From Bacillus salipaludis (lineage in GTDB: Bacteria > Bacillota > Bacilli > Bacillales_B > DSM-18226): DNA of 64,000 nt. Within the stretch, counting starts at the first letter, position 1, and each line of letters starts with the position of its first letter. The stretch lies in contig NZ_SMYO01000003.1 of NCBI RefSeq assembly GCF_004358205.1, forward strand, positions 372,001 to 436,000, written 5' to 3'. The notes under the pieces are model-generated. The model was not told where the DNA came from and did no database searches. It worked only from the letters and a program-made list of their open reading frames with translations. Below, piece by piece: positions 16,479 through 25,387 of the stretch. The position numbers and the translations under genes were made by a program.

Positions 16479-17057
16479 ATGAATAAAAAACTTTTAATTT
16501 TTTTAGTATTTATTTTTGTCACTGGTGTTATTTATTTAGCAATTTTACAACTTAAGATAACTCAATCCAGTCATACGATCGTTCCTAAGAATGCAGATTA
16601 TGTGATTGTTCTAGGGGCAAGAGTGAAAGGAACTGTTCCTTCCCTCGCGTTAAAATATCGAATTGAGGCTGCAGCCAACTATTTAATAAAAAACAAAGAC
16701 ACGATCGTTATTGCCTCTGGTGGATTAGGTCCAGGGGAAAAAATATCTGAAGCCAAAGCGATAAAAAAAGGATTAATGCAAAGGGGAATTAAGGAAACAC
16801 GAATAATTTTAGAAAATCATTCGACAACCACATATGAAAAAATTCAGTTTTCGAAAAGGCTAATTCCTTCAAGTGCCAATACCGGTATTCTCGTGACCAA
16901 TACTTTCCATGTTTACCGTTCACTTGGTATGGCCCGTGATCAGAAGCTAAATGTTTATGGTCTGGCAGCCAAAACACCTGCATCTGCTGTTTTGAAATCT
17001 TATACGAGAGAGTATTTAGCAATTACGAAATATTATTTGGAGAAGTATATTTTTTGA
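16479..17057 (+). CDS. YdcF/DUF218 family membrane-anchored protein
   Basis: The 192-residue protein has one N-terminal helix (about 5-24) and an extracytoplasmic DUF218 domain with the family landmarks DYVIVLGARV, IVIASGGLGPGE, SEAKAIKKGL, NHSTTTYEK and a late TNTFHVYRS motif. DUF218 proteins such as SanA and ElyC affect envelope integrity and lipid-carrier use; the chemistry is not established. The ribosome site before ATG 16479 is weak. A hairpin (17064-17092) follows the stop. Confidence 0.85.
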   Translation: MNKKLLIFLVFIFVTGVIYLAILQLKITQSSHTIVPKNADYVIVLGARVKGTVPSLALKYRIEAAANYLIKNKDTIVIASGGLGPGEKISEAKAIKKGLMQRGIKETRIILENHSTTTYEKIQFSKRLIPSSANTGILVTNTFHVYRSLGMARDQKLNVYGLAAKTPASAVLKSYTREYLAITKYYLEKYIF

Positions 17058-17063
17058 TGGAAA

Positions 17064-17092
17064 AGAGCACCTGCTGTTTGCAGATGCTTCTT
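17064..17092. terminator. Terminator between YdcF-type and GNAT genes
   Basis: An AGCACCTGC/GCAGATGCT hairpin with a T-run on the plus strand separates two convergent genes. Confidence 0.6.
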
Positions 17093-17097
17093 TTTCT

Positions 17098-17658
17098 TTA
17101 TCTTATTTTTGAGAAAACGCAAGTGTCTCTTAGTTCTTTCCCATCACCGGATAAGGCGTCATTTTTTAAAATACCTTCTAAAGTAAAACCTAATTTTTCA
17201 GGGATTGCCCGGCTTTTTGTGTTCTTGGTGTCACAGCGGATTTCTATCCGTTTTGCCTTTAGCTTAGAAAATCCAAATTCGGTAATTCCTTGCACTGCTT
17301 CCGTTATATAACCCCTTCGACTGTATCGGGTATCAATCCAATAACCAATTTCAAATTTGGGTACGGTCCAATTGATTCTATGTAATCCGGATGACCCGAT
17401 AAATTCACCTGTTTCTTTATCGAAAAGATGAAGCCTTAAATCCTCGCGGGTTAAGAATTTGGCATGTGCATCACGGATATTGACTTCAACATCTTCTTCG
17501 GTTTGATTTTTGTGTGCCCATGGCATCCATGGCTTTAGTTCATTAATTGATGCCTGTGTTGCTGCGTAAACGAGTTTTCCATCTCCAGGGAGCGGCATTC
17601 TGATTCGTAATCTTTCTGTGTAAATTTGTTCTGGAAAATCTAGTAGGATTGGTTTCAT
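17098..17658 (-). CDS. GNAT acetyltransferase, RimJ/RimL type
   Basis: The 186-residue protein begins with the TERLRIRMPLPGD segment of ribosomal-protein N-acetyltransferase relatives. It continues with EIGYWIDTRYSRRGYITEA, the acetyl-CoA-binding motif A, and ends with the KSRAIPEKLGFTLEG motif. It would transfer acetyl from acetyl-CoA to an amine, perhaps a protein N-terminus or a small molecule. GAAAGGGGA before ATG 17658 fixes the start. It is a single gene. Confidence 0.88.
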   Translation of the reverse strand: MKPILLDFPEQIYTERLRIRMPLPGDGKLVYAATQASINELKPWMPWAHKNQTEEDVEVNIRDAHAKFLTREDLRLHLFDKETGEFIGSSGLHRINWTVPKFEIGYWIDTRYSRRGYITEAVQGITEFGFSKLKAKRIEIRCDTKNTKSRAIPEKLGFTLEGILKNDALSGDGKELRDTCVFSKIR

Positions 17659-17714
17659 TTTTGATGTCCCCTTTCAATGGTAATTAATTCGGTGAAGGGA
17701 GGGGGAAATCCTTT

Positions 17715-18085
17715 TTAATTACTTGGTTTATAATAGACTCTTCCCTTGTTTTTCCCGGTATAAGATAAATTCATTGACTTTAGAATATGGTTTGCAATAC
17801 TTATGGAATCGATATGTAAAAAGTTTCGAAGTTCTGAGTTCGTGGTGGAAGGTATAATGAGAAGAAAATAGTCTTAGAGAGCTTGGATATGAGCATCTTT
17901 TGACCGAGTTCCACATTTTGGACAGTACCAGGTTCCGTAGCGATATTCCATACCGATAAAATTACAGTCTGTAATGGGACAATGTGCACTAGTTTGAATA
18001 TCTTCTATAGAAAGATCAAAGTATGCAAGAATATCGCGATCTTCTGGTATATGATTAGCTAGTAATAGGCGTGTATTTCCCAGTT
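17715..18085 (-). pseudogene. Remnant of a NERD-domain protein gene
   Basis: One minus-strand frame reads from about 18085 to a TAA at 17715-17717 but has an internal TAA at 17874-17876. The peptide holds a zinc-ribbon pattern (CPITDCNF then WYCPKCGTRSKDAHIQAL). After the stop it continues DYFLLIIPSTTN, LRNFLHIDS and ILKSMNLSYTG. This matches the C-terminal part of Bacillus NERD (nuclease-related domain) proteins as I know them. The N-terminal nuclease-like half is missing; in its place lies a 21-bp repeat array (18062-18165). Confidence 0.65.
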
Positions 18086-18165
18086 ATCCTTTTATATTTT
18101 CCACTTTCCTGAGTTATTTGCCACCTGCGAGAGTATATTTTCCACATCGGCTTTTTTGTTTGCCA
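18062..18165 (-). repeat. Array B of about 21-bp units starting TGG(A/C)AAATA
   Basis: Read on the minus strand, units begin TGGCAAACA, TGGAAAATA, TGGCAAATA, TGGAAAATA and TGGGAAATA at spacings of 21, 21, 20 and 21 bases. The unit start and period match the plus-strand array at 57723-57869. Bases outside the start of each unit vary freely, so this is not an ordinary recent tandem duplication. Confidence 0.55.
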
Positions 18166-18202
18166 CTCCACTTCACTCCATCCCTCCCCTATTACACAAA
18201 AA

Positions 18203-18233
18203 AAGACCCTCCCAAATATAATGGAAGAGTCTT
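18203..18233 (-). terminator. Terminator of proS
   Basis: A hairpin of AGACCCTCCC with GGAAGAGTCT plus flanking A-run (T-run on the minus strand) lies just before the proS stop at 18239. Confidence 0.7.
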
Positions 18234-18238
18234 AAAAA

Positions 18239-19669
18239 TTAATAAGCTTTTGCCCAATACACCATCTTTTCTGCTTTACCGCCGCAGCATACGCATGTAT
18301 CGGATAATTGCTCTTGTTCGAAAGGCATACATCTAGATGTTGCACTTGTTTCTTCTTTAATTTTTTCCTCACACGCTACATCACCACACCACATGGACTT
18401 AATAAATCCGCCTTTTGTTTCTAGCGTCGTCTTGAATTCATCGAAATTCAACGCAACAGACGTCCTTTCTTCACGGTGGGTCAATGCTTTGTTATATAAA
18501 TTCGTTTGAATATCATCGAGCAATTCAACAAGCTTGGTTTCTAATTGGTCCATTGGGACAACAACTTTTTCTAAAGTATCGCGTCTAACCAATACCACTT
18601 GCTTGTTTTCGATATCTTTTGGTCCAACTTCTAATCGTACTGGTATACCCTTCATTTCGTATTCATTAAACTTCCAGCCTGGCTTCTTGTCACTGGCATC
18701 AATTCCAACGCGGGCAACTTTAGACAGCGACTCCTTCAAATCATAGGCAAAATCAAGGACGCCTTCCTTATGCTGAGCAATTGGCACAATCATCACTTGA
18801 GTCGGTGCTGCTTTTGGCGGAATCACTAGACCGCGGTCATCACCGTGAACCATGATTAAAGCACCAATAATACGAGTCGTGAATCCCCATGAAGTTTGGT
18901 GAACATGCTGAAGCTTACCTTCTTGGTCGGTATATTGAATACCGAAAGCTTCCGCGAATCCTGTTCCTAAGTGGTGGGAAGTACCTGATTGTAAGGCTTT
19001 ACCGTCATGCATTAAGCTTTCAATGGTATAGGTAAATTTCGCACCGGCAAACTTTTCTTTTTCCGTCTTTTGACCTTTTACAACCGGAATCGCCAAAATA
19101 TTTTCACAAATATCGGCATACACATTTAGCATTCTAGTTGTTTCTTCATGTGCATCCTCATCAGTCGCATGACATGTGTGGCCTTCCTGCCATAAAAACT
19201 CTAATGTACGCAAGAATGGGCGGGTAGTTTTTTCCCAACGTACAACGTTTGCCCATTGGTTATATAGTTTTGGCAAATCACGATAAGAATGGATAATATT
19301 TTTATAATGTTCGCAAAAAAGAACTTCTGAAGTTGGACGAACAACTAATCGCTCTGTTAATTCTTCAGAACCGCCATGTGTGACAACAGCCACTTCCGGA
19401 GCAAATCCTTCCACATGGTCCTTCTCCCTTTGTAGCAGACTTTCAGGAATAAACAGCGGCATATACACATTTTCATGTCCTGTTTCTTTGATTCTGTGAT
19501 CAAGCTCATTTTTAATATTATCCCATAAAGCATATCCATACGGACGAATAATCATCGACCCGCGTACGCTGGAATAATCAATTAAGTCCGCTTTTGTGAC
19601 AACATCGGTATACCATTGGGCGAAATCCTCGTCCATGGCTGTAATGTCTTTTACAAATTCTTTTGCCAT
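18239..19669 (-). CDS. proS: Prolyl-tRNA synthetase, archaeal/eukaryotic type
   Basis: The 476-residue class II synthetase shows motif 2 around [15 protein letters not shown], the QSGTSHHLG loop and motif 3 [12 protein letters not shown]-terminal domain ends VYWAKAY with Cys pairs (CGDVACEEK and CVCCGGK). This compact form without an inserted editing domain is the archaeal/eukaryotic type found in some bacilli, not the long bacterial ProRS. It charges tRNA-Pro. GAGGTG precedes ATG 19669. A T-box leader controls it, so it should be induced when uncharged tRNA-Pro accumulates. Confidence 0.95.
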   Translation of the reverse strand: MAKEFVKDITAMDEDFAQWYTDVVTKADLIDYSSVRGSMIIRPYGYALWDNIKNELDHRIKETGHENVYMPLFIPESLLQREKDHVEGFAPEVAVVTHGGSEELTERLVVRPTSEVLFCEHYKNIIHSYRDLPKLYNQWANVVRWEKTTRPFLRTLEFLWQEGHTCHATDEDAHEETTRMLNVYADICENILAIPVVKGQKTEKEKFAGAKFTYTIESLMHDGKALQSGTSHHLGTGFAEAFGIQYTDQEGKLQHVHQTSWGFTTRIIGALIMVHGDDRGLVIPPKAAPTQVMIVPIAQHKEGVLDFAYDLKESLSKVARVGIDASDKKPGWKFNEYEMKGIPVRLEVGPKDIENKQVVLVRRDTLEKVVVPMDQLETKLVELLDDIQTNLYNKALTHREERTSVALNFDEFKTTLETKGGFIKSMWCGDVACEEKIKEETSATSRCMPFEQEQLSDTCVCCGGKAEKMVYWAKAY

Positions 19670-19696
19670 TTTGACACCTCATTAAATTTTTAAATA

Positions 19697-19946
19697 TAAA
19701 AAGGCCTAGAATCCCCAAAAAAGGGACCAAGGCCTTGGCGGTACCACCCTAAATTCATAAAGCACATGCTTTATACACTCATCATGATAACGGAATTAAT
19801 CCGCGTGTATCTTCAAAAAGGATCCGATACAGAACTCAGAGGCAGGTTCAAATGACCATCTTAAGAAACCTTCCACCAAATGGTTTCCTCTCTAGATAAG
19901 ACAACTTCATTTTACTAGTCCCCGTCAATGTTTCAATTAGTATTTT
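19697..19946 (-). promoter_or_regulatory. Proline T-box leader
   Basis: On the minus strand the leader holds a stem I region, a specifier-loop-like GAACCTGCC in which CCT would read as a Pro codon, and the T-box antiterminator core AGGGTGGTACCGCC (about 19738-19751). It ends in a terminator of AAGGCCTTGG/CTAGGCCTT arms with a T-run (19697-19735). Binding of uncharged tRNA-Pro would favour antitermination and synthetase expression. The specifier choice rests on position and on the downstream gene. Confidence 0.9.
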
Positions 19947-19953
19947 TGAAAAA

Positions 19954-19982
19954 ATTATATATTTCTCGACACAAATTGTCAA
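19954..19982 (-). promoter_or_regulatory. SigA promoter of the proS leader
   Basis: The minus strand carries TTGACA (19977-19982), a 17-base spacer and TATAAT (19954-19959), a full match to the vegetative consensus. Transcription would start near 19947, just before the T-box leader. Confidence 0.9.
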
Positions 19983-20064
19983 ATCCTATTTTGGAATATA
20001 TTTCTGAAGGGATTTCCCAGCCTGATAAAATCGGTTAAAATGTCAATAAAAGGAGTGGATTTCC

Positions 20065-20196
20065 ATGAAACAGGAGCAAGAGGATTTAGATAAGGAAGAG
20101 GAAGAAAAAAAATTCCTTCTTGACTATATAAAAATGCAAAATGAGGCATTAAAGCGGATTTTTAAAAATACATTCGATAAAGAAAAAGATAAATGA
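20065..20196 (+). CDS. 43-aa charged small protein
   Basis: AAAGGAGTGGA precedes ATG 20065 and opens a 43-residue frame starting MKQEQEDLDKEEEEKKFLLD. It is very rich in Glu, Asp and Lys and predicted fully helical, probably a coiled coil. There is no signal peptide. I do not recognise a family. It points away from proS and has good coding character for so short a gene. Confidence 0.6.
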   Translation: MKQEQEDLDKEEEEKKFLLDYIKMQNEALKRIFKNTFDKEKDK

Positions 20197-20358
20197 TCAG
20201 CCTCCAGACGTGCCTATGCGTCTTTTTTATTGTCCTTCAGTTTTCATCAAACGTTCAAAAAATCCCTATAAAAAAGAAATTCCATTTCAATTATTCCCTT
20301 TATAATATACTTATCTTGTTTAATTTTTCATCCCATCTCAATATGAGGAGAATTACAT

Positions 20359-21228
20359 ATGAATATTTTATCCATAATCACCACTGCTGTTTTAAGCATC
20401 ATGACTGTATATTGTCTTTATCTGGTTCACCGTGAGAAAAAGAAAATTACCTGCATGTCCGGCATGATGATTGCAATGGTCGTGGCGATGATGGCCGGAC
20501 TCCTATCCGGATATTTAATTGGCCTCTATTCGGGTGATATGTTTCTTTCAAGTGGCGCTAGTATGATTATTGGTTTCTTTATTGGATTCCTAGCTGGACA
20601 GCCGATAGGGTTAATGGCAATTCTTGATGGAGCCCTTGCCGGATTAATGAGCGGCCTAATGGGGGCAATGCTCGGAGTGATGCTTCAGTTTGAAAATCCA
20701 TTTATCATGCTTGCTATTTTGCTAGGATTATATATCATCATCATGGGTCTTGTTATTTTATTTGTATTGGTAGAAACAAACAAAAAGTTTTCGCTCGATA
20801 CCCAGGCAATTTCTCCTTTTGCGATTGTTTCTGCCGGCGTGGTTACTGTTTCATTATTTTTATTTATGTATGGAAGTGACTATGTAAAATTACCAGGTGA
20901 TGATGCATATGCTCAAAATAGCGCCTCAATTACGCAAGAGGAAATCGATGTATCCAATGAACAAACACCAAAGATTCAAATGAAGGTCACTGAACAGGGC
21001 TACTCTCCAAACGTCATCACTGTGAAAAAAGGAGTTCCCGTCGAGCTCATCGTTGATAATCCGTTAGAAAATAGCTGCTTATCCACTTTCACAATGCCTG
21101 AGTTTAATATAAACAATGTCAATTTAAAAGTTGGAACAACCAATCTCTCTTTTACACCGAACAAAACGGGTGAATACACCTTTAGCTGTGGAATGGGGAT
21201 GTTTAAAGGGACCGTGATTGTAAAATGA
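20359..21228 (+). CDS. Membrane protein with C-terminal cupredoxin domain
   Basis: The 289-residue protein has about five Gly/Met-rich membrane helices (about 1-21, 33-55, 62-85, 89-108, 113-135) plus another near 150-172. A cupredoxin-like beta-sandwich follows outside the cell (about 200-289). The soluble domain has NSCLSTFTMPEF and FSCGMGMFKG, with Cys and Met residues that could bind copper as in EfeO-type cupredoxin domains. Copper handling or electron transfer at the membrane is likely. GAGGAG precedes the ATG and a terminator follows. Confidence 0.8.
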   Translation: MNILSIITTAVLSIMTVYCLYLVHREKKKITCMSGMMIAMVVAMMAGLLSGYLIGLYSGDMFLSSGASMIIGFFIGFLAGQPIGLMAILDGALAGLMSGLMGAMLGVMLQFENPFIMLAILLGLYIIIMGLVILFVLVETNKKFSLDTQAISPFAIVSAGVVTVSLFLFMYGSDYVKLPGDDAYAQNSASITQEEIDVSNEQTPKIQMKVTEQGYSPNVITVKKGVPVELIVDNPLENSCLSTFTMPEFNINNVNLKVGTTNLSFTPNKTGEYTFSCGMGMFKGTVIVK

Positions 21229-21232
21229 TTTT

Positions 21233-21262
21233 GGGCTTGGTCATGAAACCAAGCCTTTTTTC
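21233..21262 (+). terminator. Terminator of the cupredoxin gene
   Basis: GGCTTGGT and ACCAAGCC pair around CATGAA and are followed by six T. Confidence 0.9.
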
Positions 21263-21305
21263 ATATTTATTCTAGTATATGTTGTTTTCCTTTGGAGGTG
21301 GATTT

Positions 21306-21503
21306 GTGGTAAAAAATGAAAAGGAGATTTCCCCTGGCACACACAAAAACAAAAATGATGTGAAAGTGAATAATCAGTTCAGCTTAACGATTAACTTTGG
21401 AGATTCATTGAATTTATTAGCATTAATTACTGGAATTTTTGTGATTAGAAGAATTGGAAAAAGGAACAGAATGAAGAAAAAAGAACAAAAAGCTGCCGGC
21501 TGA
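21306..21503 (+). CDS. Small protein with C-terminal membrane segment
   Basis: GTG at 21306 sits seven bases after GGAGG (21294-21298), giving a 65-residue protein. A polar N-terminal half is followed by LNLLALITGIFVIRRI, a possible membrane helix, and a basic tail rich in Lys and Arg. It is not a family I know. The frame can be extended upstream to 21279, but that start lies before the ribosome site. A shared terminator lies at its end. Confidence 0.55.
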   Translation: MVKNEKEISPGTHKNKNDVKVNNQFSLTINFGDSLNLLALITGIFVIRRIGKRNRMKKKEQKAAG

Positions 21504-21517
21504 ATGGCAGCTTTTTT
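21486..21517. terminator. Bidirectional terminator
   Basis: AAAAAGCTGCC and GGCAGCTTTTTT form a stem whose left arm overlaps the end of the small plus-strand gene; it can also end the minus-strand PepSY-type gene. Confidence 0.8.
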
Positions 21518-21524
21518 ACCAATC

Positions 21525-22019
21525 TTACAGTACTTCGGAAGGGTCTTCGCTGCGATTTTTCCGTTTTCTTTCAGCACTAAGAACTTTAATGGATAAATAG
21601 ATTCCAGTTCCTGTCAGGGCCATCAATGCTATTGCTACTAAGTCAATCAGCCATTTGATGTTTGTTGTACCAATTCTCCCTTCATGAAGTCCACGAATTA
21701 TTCCCATCATTCCTTGAGATTCTCTTTTGAACATGCCGGGAGTAAAATTCCTATTCCCTCCGAATCCTCTCCTGCCTTGGAATTGGCCATTATTATTCAT
21801 CCCTGGTTGTCCAGAAGCCTGACTTGATCCTTGTGAATTTGACCCTTGACTAAATTGTTGATTAAATTCTCCAGGCTGGAAATTTCCGCGAATTCCTTCA
21901 CCTTGAGTTTGTCCAATTAACCATGGCTCGTTCATCAACAAACCAGTAAGTGATTCCATAAAAATAAAGATGGATGCAATCAAACCAATCCATAAATGTG
22001 CTCTTCTAGTTTTTTTCAT
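21525..22019 (-). CDS. PepSY-associated two-helix membrane protein
   Basis: The 164-residue protein begins KKTRRAHLWIGLIASIFIFM, a PepSY-associated membrane helix, and ends with a second helix (about 125-147) and a charged tail. The extracytoplasmic loop between them (about 32-120) is rich in Gly, Asn, Gln and Ser, with RRGFGGNRNF and GMNNNGQFQG, and ends in LHEGRIG. It follows the response regulator and kinase genes, so it may be a target or accessory of that system. Function unknown. Confidence 0.75.
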   Translation of the reverse strand: MKKTRRAHLWIGLIASIFIFMESLTGLLMNEPWLIGQTQGEGIRGNFQPGEFNQQFSQGSNSQGSSQASGQPGMNNNGQFQGRRGFGGNRNFTPGMFKRESQGMMGIIRGLHEGRIGTTNIKWLIDLVAIALMALTGTGIYLSIKVLSAERKRKNRSEDPSEVL

Positions 22020-22094
22020 CGCAAAAAATCTCCCTTCCCGGTTCAGTTGGATAAAAATATTATGAAGGGACTTCCTTAACTTTTTCTTAAGAAA

Positions 22095-22173
22095 AGGCTG
22101 TGTTTAACTTGTTTTTGATTTCCGCTCTAAGCAATGTCCTTTTAAAAATCAACAATGTACTATAACACAGCCA
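22095..22173 (+). repeat. Dispersed repeat element, short copy
   Basis: GGCTGTGTT at 22096-22104 and AACACAGCC at 22164-22172 are perfect inverted ends of a 79-bp element with inner TTTGATTTCCGCTC and AAAATCAACAATGT. Those blocks match the outer parts of the 186-bp copy at 38693-38878, so this is a version without the GC-rich centre. It lies between the histidine kinase and PepSY genes and may act as a terminator there. Confidence 0.7.
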
Positions 22174-22190
22174 AGAAAAAAGAACCCAAA

Positions 22191-23447
22191 TCAACTCTTC
22201 TGGGTTCTTGGAAAAATAATTTCGATCGTTGTTCCTTTTCCATCACTGCTTTGTATTTTTGTTTTACCATGGTGCTTTTCAATAATCCATTTTGCAATCG
22301 ACAAGCCCAATCCCGTACCTTCCACGGATGTTCGCGCCTTATCACTTTGGTAAAAACGATCAAAGATTTTCGGGATATCTGCCTCCGGAATTCCAATTCC
22401 ATTATCCTCTACCTTCAATATAATCGAAGAATAGCTTTGCCGGCAGGATAACCGAATTTTGCCGCCTTCGTTCGTATATTTCGTTGCGTTATCCACCAAA
22501 ATTACAATCAACTGATGAATCCTTTCTTTATCCGCAAGAAATTGAACCGGTTCCTGAACATCTAAATGGATGGTCTTCCCTTGATACGAAACAAACTCTT
22601 CATAGTGCTGATAAATTTCCTTCAACAACTCGTCTAACCGAAAACTCTGCTTCTTCATCTCAATTTGATCTGAATCCGATCTAGCCAACATTAATAAATT
22701 GCCAACAAGCTTTGAAAGTCTCCTAGACTCCGTTGAAATCGTGGAAATGTCGAGAACTTTCTCCTGAATCGTTGCTTGAGGAGAGCGAAAAAGCAATTCT
22801 GTTTTTGCCTGGATAACCGCAAGAGGCGTTCTTAATTCATGTGAAGCGTCTGAGACAAATTCCTGTTGTTTTTGCCAGGCATTTTTTATCGGTACCAATG
22901 CTTTTCCCGCTAAGAAATAACCTATACCCACGGCACATATAACCCCAATTCCACAACCAATCATCATAATTAATAACAGGCGGTTTAATAATTCCTTTTC
23001 GGAATTGGTATTTCGAATCACTTGAACGGTTACTTTTCCTAAAAGCGGAACATCAATTTTTGTGGAAATATAGCGATAAGAAAAATTTTCAACATTCACA
23101 TCTTGCAAAGAATCCAATTTCTTCGGTCGGATGCGTTTTTCATTATCTTTAAATAACACGGATTCCCGGTTTTGGTCAGTTATGAGATGATTGTTTTCAT
23201 CCCATATTAATGTCATAATCCGCGGGTCTCGGTGCATAAATTTCGGCCCATTGTCATCATCAAGCCCTTGATCTTGATGATACTGTTCATTCTGAAAATG
23301 ATTCACAGATTCCAACAGGGATCGATTCACATCCTGATATAATTTTTTCTCAGTATAAAAATAAATGATACTTCCAAGAATGCTAATTAAAATGATAAAG
23401 ACTAAAGAATTTAACAGAGTAAGCCGTATATGTGTTTGCCGAAACAT
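22191..23447 (-). CDS. Sensor histidine kinase
   Basis: The 418-residue protein has two membrane helices (about 10-30 and 158-180) around an extracytoplasmic sensor loop. It lacks a convincing HAMP stretch. The phospho-acceptor His lies in SHELRTPLAV (about 203), the N box in LVDNATKY, the G1 box in VEDNGIGIPE and the G2 box in GTGLGLSIAK. It would phosphorylate the regulator encoded 12 bases upstream. The neighbouring MacB-type efflux genes suggest that it senses an envelope-active compound. Confidence 0.93.
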   Translation of the reverse strand: MFRQTHIRLTLLNSLVFIILISILGSIIYFYTEKKLYQDVNRSLLESVNHFQNEQYHQDQGLDDDNGPKFMHRDPRIMTLIWDENNHLITDQNRESVLFKDNEKRIRPKKLDSLQDVNVENFSYRYISTKIDVPLLGKVTVQVIRNTNSEKELLNRLLLIMMIGCGIGVICAVGIGYFLAGKALVPIKNAWQKQQEFVSDASHELRTPLAVIQAKTELLFRSPQATIQEKVLDISTISTESRRLSKLVGNLLMLARSDSDQIEMKKQSFRLDELLKEIYQHYEEFVSYQGKTIHLDVQEPVQFLADKERIHQLIVILVDNATKYTNEGGKIRLSCRQSYSSIILKVEDNGIGIPEADIPKIFDRFYQSDKARTSVEGTGLGLSIAKWIIEKHHGKTKIQSSDGKGTTIEIIFPRTQKS

Positions 23448-23459
23448 TCGCTGTCCCCT

Positions 23460-24131
23460 TTACTCCTCATTCAGCATATAGCCGACACCGCGGATAGTTT
23501 TGATATCTGAATGATAGCCGAATGGCTCCAGTTTTTTGCGGAGATGGTGCATAAACACTTCAACAATTGCAATCGTTGTGTCTGAATCAAAGCCCCACAC
23601 CCGGTCATAAATTTGTTCTTTTGTTAAAATCGCCCCTTTATTCTGAATGAGGTATTCTAATAATTCATATTGCTTTGTTGTTAATTTAACTGGTTCCCTT
23701 TCAACCAGAATATCTCTTTCTTTTCCCAACAATTCAATACCGCGATATTTGATGGTTTGATCGGTAGTGAGACTGCCGCTTCGCCTTAATAAAGCACGAA
23801 TTCGCGCTTTTAACTCAGCTGCCTGGAAGGGTTTTACTAAATAATCATCACCGCCGCTGTCCAACCCCTTTACGCGATCCTCTAACGAGTCCCTTGCAGT
23901 TAAAAAAAGAACCGGAGTCTTCAAACCTTCCTTGCGAATCAACTGGAGGACTTCGAATCCATCGATTTCGGGAATCATTACATCCAGAACAATGGCATCA
24001 TGTATATTTTGCCTTGCTAAAAACAAGGCATCGTCTCCATTTGATGCCTGATCAACTTCAAATTCATCTGACAATAATTCAACAATGGACTCTAACAATG
24101 GCAGATTATCTTCAACAACTAATAAACGCAT
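23460..24131 (-). CDS. OmpR-family response regulator
   Basis: The 223-residue protein has a receiver domain (1-115; acidic pocket VVEDN, phospho-Asp in VLDVMIPE at about 51, Lys in LVKPF) and a C-terminal winged-helix DNA-binding domain (about 125-222; LTTKQYELLEYLIQN and TIRGVGYML). It forms an operon with the kinase. Targets are probably the adjacent efflux genes or the PepSY-type gene, inferred from position only. Confidence 0.95.
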   Translation of the reverse strand: MRLLVVEDNLPLLESIVELLSDEFEVDQASNGDDALFLARQNIHDAIVLDVMIPEIDGFEVLQLIRKEGLKTPVLFLTARDSLEDRVKGLDSGGDDYLVKPFQAAELKARIRALLRRSGSLTTDQTIKYRGIELLGKERDILVEREPVKLTTKQYELLEYLIQNKGAILTKEQIYDRVWGFDSDTTIAIVEVFMHHLRKKLEPFGYHSDIKTIRGVGYMLNEE

Positions 24132-24183
24132 GATTTGCGCTCCTTTTAAAAAAAATAGTCTAGCTCCTATTATAAAGGAAACA

Positions 24184-24212
24184 AAGCGACCGCAATATAC
24201 GATCGCTCTTTT
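24184..24212 (-). terminator. Possible terminator after the MacB-type permease
   Basis: AGCGACC and GATCGCT form a moderate hairpin between the permease stop (24221) and the response regulator start; the T-run on the minus strand is broken. Confidence 0.45.
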
Positions 24213-24220
24213 TCCATCAT

Positions 24221-25387
24221 TTATTCATAACGAAGAGCCTGTATCGGGCTTAATTTTGATGCCTTATTGGCTGGGAATACACCAAACACAACACCGACCA
24301 AAAGCGAGAATATAAAGGACAAAACAATCACCGATGTCGAATAGGCAATCGTTAAGTTCATCAATGAGGCAATGATCTTTCCGAATCCAATTCCAGCAAG
24401 AATGCCGATGATTCCCCCCATTGAACTTAAGACAACCGCTTCAATTAAAAATTGCAGTAGGACATCGCGCCGTTTGGCACCGATTGCTTTCCGGATACCG
24501 ATTTCCTTTGTCCGTTCTGAAACAGAAACAAGCATGATATTCATGATTCCAATACCGCCTACTAACAAGGAAATGCTTGCAATTCCGCCAAGCATCATTG
24601 TCATCGTATTAGAGACTGAGCTTAATGTGTCCATGACATCTTGCTGATTGGTAACGCTGTAAGAATCACTTTTATTCGGGTACAAGCTTGCCATCTTTCG
24701 CTCCACTTCATTCATGACAAAATCCATCTGGTCTTGGCTTTTTCCTTGTAAATATACTTGGTTTATACTCGTACTTTTCACTAAGCGCTGACCGGTACTT
24801 AACGGAACAATAATGACATTATCTCCACTTTGACCTAAGGAACTTCCTTTTGATGCTAAAACTCCTACCACTTTAAAAGAAGTGCCATCCACTTGGATAT
24901 ATTGGCCGATTGGGTTGTCTACCCCAAAAAAGGTTGAAGCTGTTTCTGAACCTATGACAGCAATTTTCTGTCGATATTCAATATCCAAATCATTGATGAA
25001 GCGGCCTTGAGTCACCTTTGCATCCCGAACAGAGGAATAGGTAGCATTAGTGGCAGTTAAGCTAACTTGTGAATTGATCCGGTCCTTTTTCACATTAACA
25101 CGTCCCGAAACAACCGGGGAAATGGCTTTAACTCCATTTAATTTGGTTAATTGATCAATTTTATCCTCTGTTAACGATAAATCTGTTCCAAATGTATTGA
25201 TGGTCAACAAATTGGTCCCCAGCTGATTGATACTGCTTGTTACATTTTTCGCAGAACCCTGTGCAATCGAGACTAATATGATCACGGATGAAACACCGAT
25301 GATAATCCCCAGCATTGTTAGAATAGAACGGAGTTTATTGCTTTTTATGCTGCGAAGCGCCATTTTAATAGATTGGTAAATGCTCAA
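24221..25387 (-). CDS. MacB/FtsX-type ABC permease
   Basis: The 388-residue protein has helix 1 at about 19-41, a large extracytoplasmic MacB-type domain (about 45-240) and three C-terminal helices (about 265-290, 315-345, 355-378) with the ERTKEIGIRKAIGAKRRDV coupling segment. Such permeases use mechanotransmission to expel peptides or antibiotics, as YknZ does. Its TTG start overlaps the ATPase stop. Together with 25384-27047 it makes a three-part system. Confidence 0.92.
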   Translation of the reverse strand: MSIYQSIKMALRSIKSNKLRSILTMLGIIIGVSSVIILVSIAQGSAKNVTSSINQLGTNLLTINTFGTDLSLTEDKIDQLTKLNGVKAISPVVSGRVNVKKDRINSQVSLTATNATYSSVRDAKVTQGRFINDLDIEYRQKIAVIGSETASTFFGVDNPIGQYIQVDGTSFKVVGVLASKGSSLGQSGDNVIIVPLSTGQRLVKSTSINQVYLQGKSQDQMDFVMNEVERKMASLYPNKSDSYSVTNQQDVMDTLSSVSNTMTMMLGGIASISLLVGGIGIMNIMLVSVSERTKEIGIRKAIGAKRRDVLLQFLIEAVVLSSMGGIIGILAGIGFGKIIASLMNLTIAYSTSVIVLSFIFSLLVGVVFGVFPANKASKLSPIQALRYE

